Positions 27,286-35,399 of a DNA stretch of 64,000 nucleotides are shown here, in pieces (the first letter of the stretch is position 1; the number at the start of each line of letters is the position of its first letter). The stretch covers positions 372,001-436,000 of the forward strand of contig NZ_JAQQKW010000001.1 in the NCBI RefSeq assembly GCF_028550395.1. Direction: 5' to 3'. Source of the stretch: Asticcacaulis currens (lineage in GTDB: Bacteria > Pseudomonadota > Alphaproteobacteria > Caulobacterales > Caulobacteraceae). The notes beneath the pieces were generated by a model, which saw only the letters and a program-made list of their open reading frames with translations, searched no databases and was not told where the DNA came from. The translations under genes were made by a program, and so were the position numbers.

Positions 27286-27317
27286 ACCTCTCCTGACCTT
27301 AGCGGCAAAGGAGAGGT
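27286..27317 (-). terminator. Hairpin just downstream of hemJ, possible terminator
   Basis: Perfect 9-bp arms ACCTCTCCT (27286-27294) and AGGAGAGGT (27309-27317) lie four bases past the hemJ stop on the minus strand. No T tract follows, so it may act as a weak terminator or mRNA end protector. The rest of 27062-27285 shows no gene. Confidence 0.45.
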
Positions 27318-27321
27318 GATT

Positions 27322-27777
27322 TCAGATCGTGAACATTTCGGTGGTCACGGCAATGACCATGACAATGGCAATGACGGCCGGAATCTCGTTGGCAATGCGC
27401 CAGAACTTTTCCGAACCAATGTCTTCACCGCGCTGCAGCTTCTTGAAACGAACCGCCAGAAAATGATGATAGCCGGTGATCAGCACAATACCGATCATCT
27501 TCACCACAAACCACGGCTCGTAAAAGAACTTCCAGCCAAAGCGATCGTGCACATTGCTGTAGATCAGCCCGGCTCCGAATAGCCACGCAGCGATCATGGC
27601 CGGGTTCATGATAAAGCGCAGCAGACGCCGCTCCATACCGCTTAAGACCTCGACCACCTGCGGTTTGTCACGATTGGCGATATGGTTGATGAAAAGACGC
27701 GGCAGATAGAGCAGTCCGGCCATCCACGCAATGACGGCCAGTATGTGCAGGCCACGCAGGAGATCGTAATGGTTCAT
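27322..27777 (-). CDS. hemJ: Protoporphyrinogen IX oxidase HemJ
   Basis: The 151-residue inner-membrane protein has four hydrophobic helices (DLLRGLHILAVIAWMAGLLYL, IMNPAMIAAWLFGAGLIY, WFVVKMIGIVLITGYHHFLA, EIPAVIAIVMVIAVTTEM). It oxidises protoporphyrinogen in heme synthesis. H11 and K93 correspond to the conserved residues proposed to bind heme in HemJ. ATG 27777 gives the family start MNHYDLLRGLH. The gene follows hemH by two bases, giving a contiguous hemE-hemH-hemJ unit that covers three late steps of heme synthesis. Confidence 0.94.
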   Translation of the reverse strand: MNHYDLLRGLHILAVIAWMAGLLYLPRLFINHIANRDKPQVVEVLSGMERRLLRFIMNPAMIAAWLFGAGLIYSNVHDRFGWKFFYEPWFVVKMIGIVLITGYHHFLAVRFKKLQRGEDIGSEKFWRIANEIPAVIAIVMVIAVTTEMFTI

Positions 27778-27779
27778 GC

Positions 27780-28805
27780 TCAAAAGCCCTTTCGTTTGGG
27801 GCATTGTCCGTGGCAAGCCTCACAGGCGTAATCGGCCATGATAGGGGCCTCTGATCCGATAGCCCGCACCACCTCATCCCCCAGCGCCCGGATAAACAGT
27901 GGCTCGATACCGACCACCGGAACCCGGACATAGTCCTTTGCCCCCTGCTCATCTGCGAGATGTTTATACTCCATATCGAGTTCGACAAGCGTTTCGATGT
28001 GTTCGGAGACAAAGGCCACCGGCACAATCACGGGCGATTTACCGCTTTTGACCGTTTCAATAATCGTCTGATCGGTCGAAGGGCCGATCCATTTCAACGG
28101 CCCCACCCGGCTCTGATAACAGACGACATGGTCAATCTGCATCCCCACCTGTTCCATGATGGCAGCGACGCTGGCTTCCACCTGGGCCTGATAAGGGTCG
28201 CCCTTTTTGATGATCTTTTCCGGCAGACCGTGCGCTGAAAAGAGCAGACGGTAATCCTTGAGGTTGGTCAGAGCTGAGAGCTTCTGGCGGATCAGATCGG
28301 CATAAGATTTGGCAAAGGCTGGATTTTGTGGGTAGCAGCAAAGATATTTGACGGGGGCTGCGCCCTTATAAGCCTTTTTGAAGGTCACAAACGACGACAG
28401 GGTGGTGGTGGTCGAAAACTGCGGATAAAGCGGCATGGCCACCACCTGATCCGGCATCCACGCTTCAACGGCCTTTACCGTATCTTCGATAAACGGGTGC
28501 CAGTAGCGCATCCCGATAAAGACTTTAAATTCCAGGTCCTTGACAGTTTTCGACAGATGGTTGCTCAAGGCGTCAGCCTGCGCCTCCGTTTCCTTAACAA
28601 TGGGAGACCCGCCACCCATCAGGCTGTAATTCGCCTGAGCTGAGGTCTCGCGGCGAGAGGAAATCAGGCGCGCCACCATCTGCCGTAAAGGCGACGGCAG
28701 GCCGATGATGTATTTGTCGCTGAACAGATTGTAGAGAAACGGTTTGACATCGGCCTGGGTCAGGGGACCGCCGAGATTGAACAGAACGACAGCGACTTTT
28801 TTCAT
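27780..28805 (-). CDS. hemH: Ferrochelatase
   Basis: The 341-residue enzyme inserts Fe2+ into protoporphyrin IX. Family marks include VAVVLFNLGGP, KVFIGMRYWHPFIED, LLFSAHGLPEKIIKKGDPY (catalytic His) and GPLKWIGPSTDQTIIE. The C-terminus carries CEACHGQC, a C-x2-C-x3-C cluster, and a further CC pair lies mid-protein (YLCCYPQ). This agrees with the [2Fe-2S] cluster reported for Caulobacter ferrochelatase. It overlaps hemE by one base. Confidence 0.96.
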   Translation of the reverse strand: MKKVAVVLFNLGGPLTQADVKPFLYNLFSDKYIIGLPSPLRQMVARLISSRRETSAQANYSLMGGGSPIVKETEAQADALSNHLSKTVKDLEFKVFIGMRYWHPFIEDTVKAVEAWMPDQVVAMPLYPQFSTTTTLSSFVTFKKAYKGAAPVKYLCCYPQNPAFAKSYADLIRQKLSALTNLKDYRLLFSAHGLPEKIIKKGDPYQAQVEASVAAIMEQVGMQIDHVVCYQSRVGPLKWIGPSTDQTIIETVKSGKSPVIVPVAFVSEHIETLVELDMEYKHLADEQGAKDYVRVPVVGIEPLFIRALGDEVVRAIGSEAPIMADYACEACHGQCPKRKGF

Positions 28806-29830
28806 CAGCTTCTTATGAGATGTAGCGTGCGCTCAACATGAGCGATCGGAGTGTCGGGGAAGATGCCATGCCCAAGATTAAAAATATACGGCCCCTGCCC
28901 CCAGGCGGATTTCATTTTCAGCACCATATCGTCCAGTGCGGTGCCACCTGAACGCAGAACGACGGGATCGAGCGCGCCTTGTATCGGCCGCTTTTTCTGG
29001 ATCGCCTGGCCAAGCGCCAGCGGCGTCGCCGTCCCCAGCGCCATGCCCTGCACCTCTACCTGTTCGACATAGTCGATACAACGTGCCTCAGCACCCCGTG
29101 GAAAGCCTATAACAGGCAGGGTGACACCCAGTTCACGCACACGCCGCACCAGTCTTTGATGCGGTTCGATCACCAGTTGGTCAAACAAAGGATCGGGGAA
29201 ACCTTCGGCCCAGCTTTCAAAGATTTTAAGAACCTGCGCACCACAATCCGCCTGCATCTTCAGGTACTGCGCCGACGCCTCGATGACCACGTCCATCACC
29301 TGCGCTACCAGTTGGGGCTGCTCATAGACAAAGGCACGTATCAATGAGCGGTCATGAGCTTTGCGCCCATTGAGCATATAGGTCATCACCGTCCACGGCC
29401 CGCCACAGAAGCCAATAAGCGTCACCTCCTTGGGCAGTTCCGAACGCAGGATTTTCAGGGTCTCACCAACGGCCTTCAAGGCTTCTCCTGCCGAGCCAGC
29501 CAAATCAGCCATCTGCGCCACAGGTGGTAATTCTCCAAGAACAGGCCCCTCACCCGCTTCAAAGCGAACGTCCTGACCGAGCGCCATGGGAATGACCAGA
29601 ATATCCGAAAACAAGATGGCCCCGTCCATGCCATAGCGACGCACCGGTTGCAGCGTCGCTTCAGCGGCCTTTTCCGGGGTCAGGCAAAAGCTCAGAAAAT
29701 CTGGGGTCGTCGCGCGAAGCTCTCGATACTCCGGGAGATGGCGACCTGCCTGACGCATGAACCAGACGGGCGGCGTTTTCAGTGTCTGCCCATGAAGGAC
29801 CGAGACTATGGATGGCGTGTGTGAGGTCAT
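28805..29830 (-). CDS. hemE: Uroporphyrinogen III decarboxylase
   Basis: The 341-residue enzyme makes coproporphyrinogen III. The signature PPVWFMRQAGRHLPEYRELR (residues about 20-39), the catalytic aspartate in ILFSDILVIPMALG, GFCGGPWTVMTYML and NLGHGIFPDTPIAHVE are all present. It is the gene immediately left of the origin. In C. crescentus the hemE promoter lies within Cori and its transcription has been linked to origin control, so the regulatory elements in 29831-30294 likely serve both. Confidence 0.97.
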   Translation of the reverse strand: MTSHTPSIVSVLHGQTLKTPPVWFMRQAGRHLPEYRELRATTPDFLSFCLTPEKAAEATLQPVRRYGMDGAILFSDILVIPMALGQDVRFEAGEGPVLGELPPVAQMADLAGSAGEALKAVGETLKILRSELPKEVTLIGFCGGPWTVMTYMLNGRKAHDRSLIRAFVYEQPQLVAQVMDVVIEASAQYLKMQADCGAQVLKIFESWAEGFPDPLFDQLVIEPHQRLVRRVRELGVTLPVIGFPRGAEARCIDYVEQVEVQGMALGTATPLALGQAIQKKRPIQGALDPVVLRSGGTALDDMVLKMKSAWGQGPYIFNLGHGIFPDTPIAHVERTLHLIRS

Positions 29831-29870
29831 GAGTCAATCCATAGGCTTCGGACGGTATTCCCTCAATCCC

Positions 29871-29887
29871 TCTAAAAGATTTTTAGA
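29871..29887. promoter_or_regulatory. Inverted repeat upstream of hemE
   Basis: Perfect arms TCTAAAA and TTTTAGA with a GAT spacer lie 40 bases upstream of the hemE start. It could be an operator within the hemE promoter or the edge of the origin. Confidence 0.35.
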
Positions 29888-29982
29888 AAGATAGAAGGGG
29901 TAGTTAGGCCGTGGATGCTGCGCAAAAAGGTCGCATTGGTGGAAAATAAGGGCCGTTTTCCCGGCCTTTGCACAGAGCAACG

Positions 29983-29997
29983 TTAATGAATTTTTAA
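29983..29997 (+). promoter_or_regulatory. CtrA-binding site, origin site 1
   Basis: A perfect TTAA-N7-TTAA (spacer TGAATTT), the full consensus of the cell-cycle regulator CtrA, which represses initiation at Cori. Confidence 0.8.
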
Positions 29998-30027
29998 TCT
30001 TTCACAGCCTGTGGGAATCCGGGATAA

Positions 30028-30042
30028 TTAACCAAATCCTAA
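30028..30042 (+). promoter_or_regulatory. CtrA-binding site, origin site 2 (one mismatch)
   Basis: TTAA-N7-CTAA with spacer CCAAATC. It is 21 bp from the next similar site, two helical turns, with near-identical right halves (AAATCCTAAC). Confidence 0.65.
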
Positions 30043-30048
30043 CACTGA

Positions 30049-30063
30049 TTAAGAAAATCCTAA
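30049..30063 (+). promoter_or_regulatory. CtrA-binding site, origin site 3 (one mismatch)
   Basis: TTAA-N7-CTAA with spacer GAAAATC. With site 2 it forms a phased pair on one DNA face. Confidence 0.65.
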
Positions 30064-30089
30064 CGGCATGAGGGAGGGACCATACACGG

Positions 30090-30104
30090 TTAATTTTTTG
30101 TTAA
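30090..30104 (+). promoter_or_regulatory. CtrA-binding site, origin site 4
   Basis: A perfect TTAA-N7-TTAA with spacer TTTTTTG, directly followed by the candidate DnaA box at 30108. Confidence 0.8.
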
Positions 30105-30294
30105 GATTTACACACAAAGCCGTCACAAAAGAGTCACCGATGCCCGCGATTGGGGAAAACCGGTGACCGAATCCGCCCGGTTTTTCACCTTTTCCCCGCT
30201 TTGGCGGCTTGGCACGGCGAAGGCGAAGGTTTATCCCGATAGAGACGCAAAACATCCCCCGTTTTTCCCCAGAAAGCGTGCACAGATAAATTTT

Positions 30295-31158
30295 ATGACC
30301 ACATCCGGCGCGAAAATCGGTATCCATTTTCACGTTCATCTGGTGTCCGACTCCACCGGTGAAACCCTCAATGCTCTGGCCAAAGCGGCCGCGGCGCGCT
30401 TCGAAGGCATCTTCCCTATCGAACACATCTATGTACTGATCCGTTCGGACAAACAGATGGACCGCGCCCTGACGGAGATTGAGTCCTATCCGGGGATTGT
30501 TTTGCACACCCTGGTCGATGCAGAATTGCGGCAAAAGCTCGAAACCTTCTGCCGCGAACGTGACATCCCGACCATTGGGGTACTCGATTCGGTGGTTCTG
30601 GCCTATTCGCGCTATCTGGGGGCTGCCGAGTTTTCCAAGCGGTCCGGCGCGCAGCACAATCTCGACAGCGACTATTTCGACCGCATCGAAGCGCTTAACT
30701 ACGCTATTGCCCACGATGACGGCGCCCTGGCCGATAAGCTTCGTCAGGCGGAAATCATCCTCATCGGTGTGTCGCGAACCTCAAAGACGCCCACGTGCAT
30801 CTATTTGGCCCACCGGGGCTATAAGGCCGCTAATATCCCCCTCGTCCCCGGCCGTGAGCTGCCGCCGGAACTGGACGAATTGAATGAACCGCTGATCGTG
30901 GGCCTGATCGCTTCCCCCGATCGACTGATCCAGATCCGCAAGGCCCGCGTTCTGGCCTATACTACCGCCGGGGATGAGCGCCCCTCCACCTATACCGACG
31001 CTGAAGCGGTGCGTGAGGAGATCATCGCTGCCCGCCGCCTGTTTGAGCGCAAAGGCTGGCCCGTGATCGACGTCACCCGCCGCTCGGTCGAAGAAACCTC
31101 GGCCTCGATCATCAGCCTGCTTAATGAAAAACGCACAGGGCGCCTGGGAGGGATTTAA
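30295..31158 (+). CDS. Pyruvate,phosphate dikinase / PEP synthase regulatory protein (DUF299)
   Basis: The 287-residue bifunctional kinase/pyrophosphorylase controls PPDK or PEP synthase by reversible phosphorylation. HFHVHLVSDSTGETLNALAKAA starts the domain. The P-loop-like ILIGVSRTSKTPTCIYLAHRGYKAANIPLVPG and RSVEETSASIISLL are family hallmarks. ATG 30295 is chosen by homology; an open frame from 30163 lies in the origin region and is low-complexity. This is the counterpart of the Caulobacter gene called RP001, the first gene to the right of Cori. GANTC sites lie close upstream, so replication-linked methylation may affect its expression. Confidence 0.93.
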   Translation: MTTSGAKIGIHFHVHLVSDSTGETLNALAKAAAARFEGIFPIEHIYVLIRSDKQMDRALTEIESYPGIVLHTLVDAELRQKLETFCRERDIPTIGVLDSVVLAYSRYLGAAEFSKRSGAQHNLDSDYFDRIEALNYAIAHDDGALADKLRQAEIILIGVSRTSKTPTCIYLAHRGYKAANIPLVPGRELPPELDELNEPLIVGLIASPDRLIQIRKARVLAYTTAGDERPSTYTDAEAVREEIIAARRLFERKGWPVIDVTRRSVEETSASIISLLNEKRTGRLGGI

Positions 31159-31270
31159 CCTGTGAGTCGCCAACCCGGCACTCGATCAAGTAAGCGTTGA
31201 CTGTCCGTTCCAAATCGGAAAAAGCTCCCCGCGTTTTAAATAAAGCCTTAAGGCGGCTTCGCGAAGACAC

Positions 31271-31879
31271 ATGACCCCATCGGCTCCCCCTCCCCTGATC
31301 TTGGCCTCCGGCTCCAAGATTCGCGCCACACTGCTCACCAATTGTGGTCTTAGCTTCACGAAGAGCCCCGCTGATTTGGACGAAGACGTCATCAAGGATG
31401 ACTGCCTGTTGCGCGGGTTTACGCCCAAGGCGGTGGCCTTGCGTCTGGCACAGGAAAAGGCCTTGCACGTGTCGCGTGGACAGACCGGCCTGGTCATAGG
31501 TGCAGACTCCGTGCTTCAACTCGACAATGACCTGATTTCCAAACAGAAGACACTGGCTGATGCAGCAAACCTGCTGCGGCGCTTTTCCGGAAAAACCCAT
31601 TATCTGCACTCCGCCGTCGCTGTGGCGCAAGACGGTCAGCTTCTGTGGTCGCACGCCGATACAGCCGACCTAAGCGTGCGCCGGCTGAGCGAGGAGTTTA
31701 TCGCCCAGTATATTGAGACGGCGGGTGAGGAAATCCTCTCCAGCGTCGGCTGCTACATGCTCGAAGCGCATGGCGTCCACCTGTTTGACTCGATCAAGGG
31801 CGATTATTTCACCGTTCTGGGCCTGCCCTTGTTACCCTTGCTGGCGCAACTCAGACATTACGAGATTATAGCGGCATGA
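31271..31879 (+). CDS. maf: Maf-like nucleoside-triphosphate pyrophosphatase
   Basis: The 202-residue protein of the Maf/YhdE fold hydrolyses non-canonical or modified NTPs. PLILASGSKIRATLLTNCGL is the Maf signature. DLDEDVIK, VIGADSVLQLDN (catalytic Asp) and SSVGCYMLEAHGVHLFDSIKGDYFTVLGLPLLPL are also present. ASGSKIR replaces the common ASxSPRR, so the arginine pair is partly lost, a known variant in alphaproteobacteria. Its stop overlaps aroE (ATGA), and it starts the maf-aroE-coaE-dnaQ run. The 112-base gap before it contains TTGACT at 31197, a possible -35 element. Confidence 0.9.
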   Translation: MTPSAPPPLILASGSKIRATLLTNCGLSFTKSPADLDEDVIKDDCLLRGFTPKAVALRLAQEKALHVSRGQTGLVIGADSVLQLDNDLISKQKTLADAANLLRRFSGKTHYLHSAVAVAQDGQLLWSHADTADLSVRRLSEEFIAQYIETAGEEILSSVGCYMLEAHGVHLFDSIKGDYFTVLGLPLLPLLAQLRHYEIIAA

Positions 31880-32721
31880 AACACCTCCCCACAGGCGCGG
31901 CCATGGTCGCCGGCGTCGTCGGTCAGCCGATCCGCCAGTCTCTCTCCCCCTTTTTGCATACAGCCTGGCTGAGGCATATGGGTCTAAACGGTGTCTATGC
32001 ACCCTTTTCGCCCGCAGATGACCACGCGTTTGAGCGGCTGGTCCTGTCGTGTCGCACCAATGGCATTAAGGGGTTGAATATCACGGCCCCGTTCAAGGAA
32101 CTGGCGCTGAAGCTGGCCGACACCTCGAGCGATCTGGCGCGGCGCTGTGGCTCGGCCAATCTTTTGACCTTTGATGAAGACGGCAGTGTGCACGCCCATT
32201 CCACCGACGGCCACGGGCTTATTCAGGCCTTTCATCTACAGGCGCCTGAGTGTGACCTGACTTCGGGTGCGGTCACCCTCCTCGGCGCTGGTGGGGCATC
32301 GCGCGCCGTGGTCGCAGCCCTGTTGGATAAGGGGTGTCGGGATGTGCGCATCGTCAATCGCACCGTAGCGCGCGCTGAAGAGATTGTTTTTGCCTTCAAA
32401 GAAGGCGTTAATGCCTATGCGCTCAGTGATATCGATCGTGCCTTTGCCGGTTCGGTGGCGGTGATCAATGCCGCGTCAGGCGGCCCCCTGCCACTGTTTG
32501 ACGCGCTCGATTCGTCAGCAACCGCCATGGACATGACCTACCGGCCTTTAAAAACCAACTGGTTACAGGCGGCCGAAGCGCATGGGCTGAAGACGGTCGA
32601 TGGGCTGATGATGCTGATTGAACAGGCTCGCCCGTCCTTTACCGCCTTCTATGGTCAGGCTCCGGATACGGATTTCGATGTGCGCGCCCTGGCGCTGAAA
32701 TTTCTGGGTGAGACGAAGTGA
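31876..32721 (+). CDS. aroE: Shikimate dehydrogenase
   Basis: The 281-residue NADPH-dependent enzyme reduces 3-dehydroshikimate in aromatic amino-acid synthesis. VVGQPIRQSLSPFLHTAWL binds shikimate, LNITAPFKELAL carries the catalytic lysine, TLLGAGGASRAVVAALLDKG is the nucleotide-binding loop and MLIEQARPSFTAFYG ends the domain. It is coupled at both ends: ATGA overlap with maf, and a four-base overlap with coaE. Confidence 0.95.
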   Translation: MKHLPTGAAMVAGVVGQPIRQSLSPFLHTAWLRHMGLNGVYAPFSPADDHAFERLVLSCRTNGIKGLNITAPFKELALKLADTSSDLARRCGSANLLTFDEDGSVHAHSTDGHGLIQAFHLQAPECDLTSGAVTLLGAGGASRAVVAALLDKGCRDVRIVNRTVARAEEIVFAFKEGVNAYALSDIDRAFAGSVAVINAASGGPLPLFDALDSSATAMDMTYRPLKTNWLQAAEAHGLKTVDGLMMLIEQARPSFTAFYGQAPDTDFDVRALALKFLGETK

Positions 32722-33308
32722 TCCGTCTGGGTCTCACCGGCTCCATCGGCATGGGCAAATCGACCATAGCCCGCATGTTCGCCGACGAAGGCGTGCCGGT
32801 CTGGGATGCCGATGAGACGGTGCACCGGCTTTACGCCACCTCTGAACCGCTGAAAGCGGCGCTGGTAAAAGCCTTTGGCGAGGTTGTGAAAGATGGCGTG
32901 GTCGATCGCGCCAGCCTATCACTCGCCCTCAGGCAGAAGCCGGACGGTTTTGCGCGGCTGAATGCGATTGTCCATCCGGCGACGGTCGCGGATCGTGAGA
33001 CTTTTCTGGCCCATCACGCTGCCGCAGGCACGCCCCTCACCTTGTGCGACATTCCGCTCTTGTTTGAAACCAACGCGCAAACAACTTTCGACAAGGTGAT
33101 CGTCGTATCCGCCCCGCCGGAGGTTCAGGCTGCCCGCGTTCTGGCGCGTCCAGGCATGACAGAGGAAAAGTATGCGGAGATTGTGGCGCATCAGATGCCC
33201 GACGCCGAAAAGCGCCGCCGAGCGGATTTTATCATCGACACCTCGCAAACCCAGGAGGCCAATCGTCAACAGGTGCGTGAGATTATCCGCGACCTGCACA
33301 CCCCCTGA
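32718..33308 (+). CDS. coaE: Dephospho-CoA kinase
   Basis: The 196-residue P-loop kinase performs the last step of CoA synthesis. GLTGSIGMGKSTIARMFADEGVPVWDADETVHRLY contains Walker A and the substrate-binding DAD motif, and CDIPLLFE and RVLARPGMTEEKYAEIVAHQMPDAEKRRRADFIIDT are typical lid and C-terminal marks. The start is GTG at 32718, overlapping the aroE stop. Confidence 0.96.
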   Translation: MIRLGLTGSIGMGKSTIARMFADEGVPVWDADETVHRLYATSEPLKAALVKAFGEVVKDGVVDRASLSLALRQKPDGFARLNAIVHPATVADRETFLAHHAAAGTPLTLCDIPLLFETNAQTTFDKVIVVSAPPEVQAARVLARPGMTEEKYAEIVAHQMPDAEKRRRADFIIDTSQTQEANRQQVREIIRDLHTP

Positions 33309-33347
33309 CTCTGGACAAGCCCGGCAAACGAGAGTCAAATTGCGCCT

Positions 33348-34046
33348 ATGCGTCAGATCGTCCTCGATACCGAAACCACCGGCATTGACCCCAAAAAAGG
33401 CCATCGCCTGATCGAAGTCGGCTGCATCGAAATCGACGATCTGCTGCCGACAGGTAAGACCTTTCACCACTATTTCAACCCGGAACGGCTGATCGAGCCG
33501 GACGCTATCCGCGTCCACGGCATCACCGATGAGATGGTGGCTGATAAACCCAAATTTGGCGATTTGGCTCAGGCCTTTATCGACTTTGTCGGTGACGCGC
33601 CGATCATCGCCCACAATGCCTCGTTTGACCGTGGCTTTATCAATATGGAGCTGGAGCGGCTGGGTCTCGTCCCGACCGATCCCGACCGTTGGGTCGATAC
33701 GCTGGAGCTGGCGCGTTACAAGTTTCCGGGCATGGCCAATTCGCTCGATGCCCTGTGTAAACGCTATAATATCTCACTGGCCGAACGCGACAAACACGGG
33801 GCCCTGCTCGATGCGCGTCTGCTGGCCAGTGTCTATCTGGAGCTATCGGGCGGCAAGGAACGCGGCCTTGATCTCAAGATGCACGGGATGGTGTCGGAGG
33901 ACGGCACGGAAATCCGTGTGATGAACCACGGCCAGCGTCCCCGTCCCCTACCCTCACATATTCATCCGCAAGAGGCCGAAGCGCATAAGGCCTTCTGCCT
34001 CAAATATCTGAAAGACCAGAATATGTGGGGTTATACGGCCTCATAG
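33348..34046 (+). CDS. dnaQ: DNA polymerase III epsilon subunit (proofreading exonuclease)
   Basis: The 232-residue DEDDh exonuclease has Exo I VLDTETTGIDP (D7, E9), Exo II HNASFDRGFIN and Exo III HGALLDARLLASVYLEL. The C-terminal part that contacts the alpha subunit is present (PSHIHPQEAEAHKAFCLKYLKDQNMWG). It is the last gene of the maf-dnaQ run, with a strong bidirectional terminator ten bases after the stop. The same position next to the origin is known in C. crescentus. Confidence 0.96.
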   Translation: MRQIVLDTETTGIDPKKGHRLIEVGCIEIDDLLPTGKTFHHYFNPERLIEPDAIRVHGITDEMVADKPKFGDLAQAFIDFVGDAPIIAHNASFDRGFINMELERLGLVPTDPDRWVDTLELARYKFPGMANSLDALCKRYNISLAERDKHGALLDARLLASVYLELSGGKERGLDLKMHGMVSEDGTEIRVMNHGQRPRPLPSHIHPQEAEAHKAFCLKYLKDQNMWGYTAS

Positions 34047-34056
34047 GATTTGAAAC

Positions 34057-34091
34057 AAAAAGACCCGCAGCCACAGACTGCGGGTCTTTTT
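34057..34091. terminator. Bidirectional terminator between dnaQ and secB
   Basis: A 14-bp perfect stem AAAAAGACCCGCAG / CTGCGGGTCTTTTT with a 7-base loop, flanked by A and T runs, so it works for both convergent genes. Confidence 0.93.
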
Positions 34092-34110
34092 ATTTGATAG
34101 GTTTTGCTCT

Positions 34111-34617
34111 TTAGGCTTGGCCCGCGGTTTCGCCGATCTGACCTTTTTGCTGCATATAGAGCGCGGCAAAGTCGATGGGTTCGACCAGGAAGGGCGGGAA
34201 GAAACCGCCGTCCGAAGTCGCATCGGCGATGATGCGGCGGGCGAACGGGAAGAGGTAGCGCGGGCATTCGACCAGCAGGGTCGGCTCGATCGCCGCTTGC
34301 GGAACATTGGCGAGCTGGAACAGGCCACCATAGACCAGTTCGATGGCGAACATTGGGCCTTCGGGGTTAGACGCCTTGACCGACAGCTTCAGATCGACTT
34401 CGAACAGGCCGTCCGGGCGGCCTTTGGCATTCATTTCCACGCCCATGTCGATTTCCGGGCGCTGATCCATGCGCAGCGAATTGGGCGCGCGGGGATTTTC
34501 GAACGAGAAATCGCGAATGAACTGGGCCAGAACCTGCATATTGGCAGGTAGCTGGCCGTTCTGGGCCTCTGTGGCCGGGGCAGTGCCGTTTTCGGCAGGG
34601 ATCGAATCGTCAGCCAT
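34111..34617 (-). CDS. secB: Protein-export chaperone SecB
   Basis: The 168-residue cytosolic tetrameric chaperone holds preproteins unfolded for SecA. The family core is clear: [81 protein letters not shown] 34617 ([11 protein letters not shown]) is used because the 25 upstream residues do not resemble SecB. It is divergent from the Tim44-like gene with a 158-base promoter region. Confidence 0.97.
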   Translation of the reverse strand: MADDSIPAENGTAPATEAQNGQLPANMQVLAQFIRDFSFENPRAPNSLRMDQRPEIDMGVEMNAKGRPDGLFEVDLKLSVKASNPEGPMFAIELVYGGLFQLANVPQAAIEPTLLVECPRYLFPFARRIIADATSDGGFFPPFLVEPIDFAALYMQQKGQIGETAGQA

Positions 34618-34775
34618 TAAACTTGAAAACTCCGTGGCGCGTATAATAATTCGGTTGAAAACGGCCCTAGCACGCACAAAATCGATTGGCAATCAAACGA
34701 ATGGTTCCGTTTACCTCAACTTTGCCTATATAGGGAACACTAGCCCTTGTTGTACCCCTGTTCGGAGACGTTTTG

Positions 34776-35399
34776 ATGCCCTGGGAGCTGTTGTTTCTGG
34801 CCTTGATCGCGGTGGTCGTGCTGTTTCAGCTCTATAATGTGCTGGGCCGCCGCGTCGGATTCAAGGCTGATGACAAGCCCACTGTCCCCAAGACCGACGA
34901 TGCTGAGGGCCCGTTCAGTCGCCCCGGACAGGAGGCTAAGCCTCAGCCAGAGCGCTTGCGTATGCCCAATCTCGATGCGCTGAAGGCACGTGACAGTCAC
35001 TTCAATGAAGTCAATTTCGTTGAAAAAGCGCGCGAAGCCTATGAGCAGATCGTTCTGGCCTTTAATCGCGGCGAGATCGAAGGCCTGAAAGACCGTTTGT
35101 CCGAAAGCGTCTATGGCGTTTTTGCCAAAGCTGTTGAAGCGCGTGGTGAGCAGAAGGCGATTAATGTGTCGTTTGTCGATGCACCGAAAACCGATCTGGA
35201 TCAGATCGAGTTGAAAGAGGACCGCGCTATGGTGCGCGTCCGCTTCCTGTCGGAACTTCTATATGAGCTGACCGACCCCGAAGGGGGCGAACCCAAGAAA
35301 GCCCATCGCCGCACAGCGGAATTCTGGACCTTTCAGAAAAACCTCAAATCGCCGACCAATCCGTGGATTCTGTCCCGCGTCGAGGCCGCCAAGGCATGA
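34776..35399 (+). CDS. Tim44-like domain protein (TimA type)
   Basis: The 207-residue protein is anchored by one N-terminal helix (WELLFLALIAVVVLFQLYNVLG), then a Pro/Lys/Glu-rich linker (about 28-55) and a C-terminal Tim44/MBA1-type domain (FNEVNFVEKAREAYEQIVLAFNRGEIEGLKDRLSESVYGVF). It is the alphaproteobacterial relative of the mitochondrial import motor protein Tim44; in Caulobacter such a protein is called TimA. The ATG at 34776 follows a TTG. It overlaps mltA by four bases and lies beside secB, a pairing that fits a protein-export or envelope role. Confidence 0.88.
   Translation: MPWELLFLALIAVVVLFQLYNVLGRRVGFKADDKPTVPKTDDAEGPFSRPGQEAKPQPERLRMPNLDALKARDSHFNEVNFVEKAREAYEQIVLAFNRGEIEGLKDRLSESVYGVFAKAVEARGEQKAINVSFVDAPKTDLDQIELKEDRAMVRVRFLSELLYELTDPEGGEPKKAHRRTAEFWTFQKNLKSPTNPWILSRVEAAKA

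Larger units (their letters stand above)
29831..30294. other. oriC: Probable chromosomal replication origin (Cori-like)
   Basis: This is a 464-base non-coding stretch between hemE and the PEP-synthase/PPDK regulator, the exact position of Cori in C. crescentus. It is AT-rich in 29970-30120. It contains two perfect and two one-mismatch CtrA sites, four GANTC sites for CcrM methylation (29831, 30015, 30131, 30169) and two TCCCCA motifs resembling Caulobacter weak DnaA boxes (30151-30156 on minus, 30266-30271 on plus). A 7-of-9 match to the DnaA box, TTACACACA, lies at 30108-30116. No perfect TTATCCACA is present. Gene orientation reverses here. Confidence 0.85.

Noticed and set aside
30163-30294. 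N-terminal extension of the PPDK/PEPS regulator into the origin
   Set aside because: The 44 residues are basic and aromatic-rich with no family similarity, and the DNA contains origin motifs; ATG 30295 gives the normal family start.
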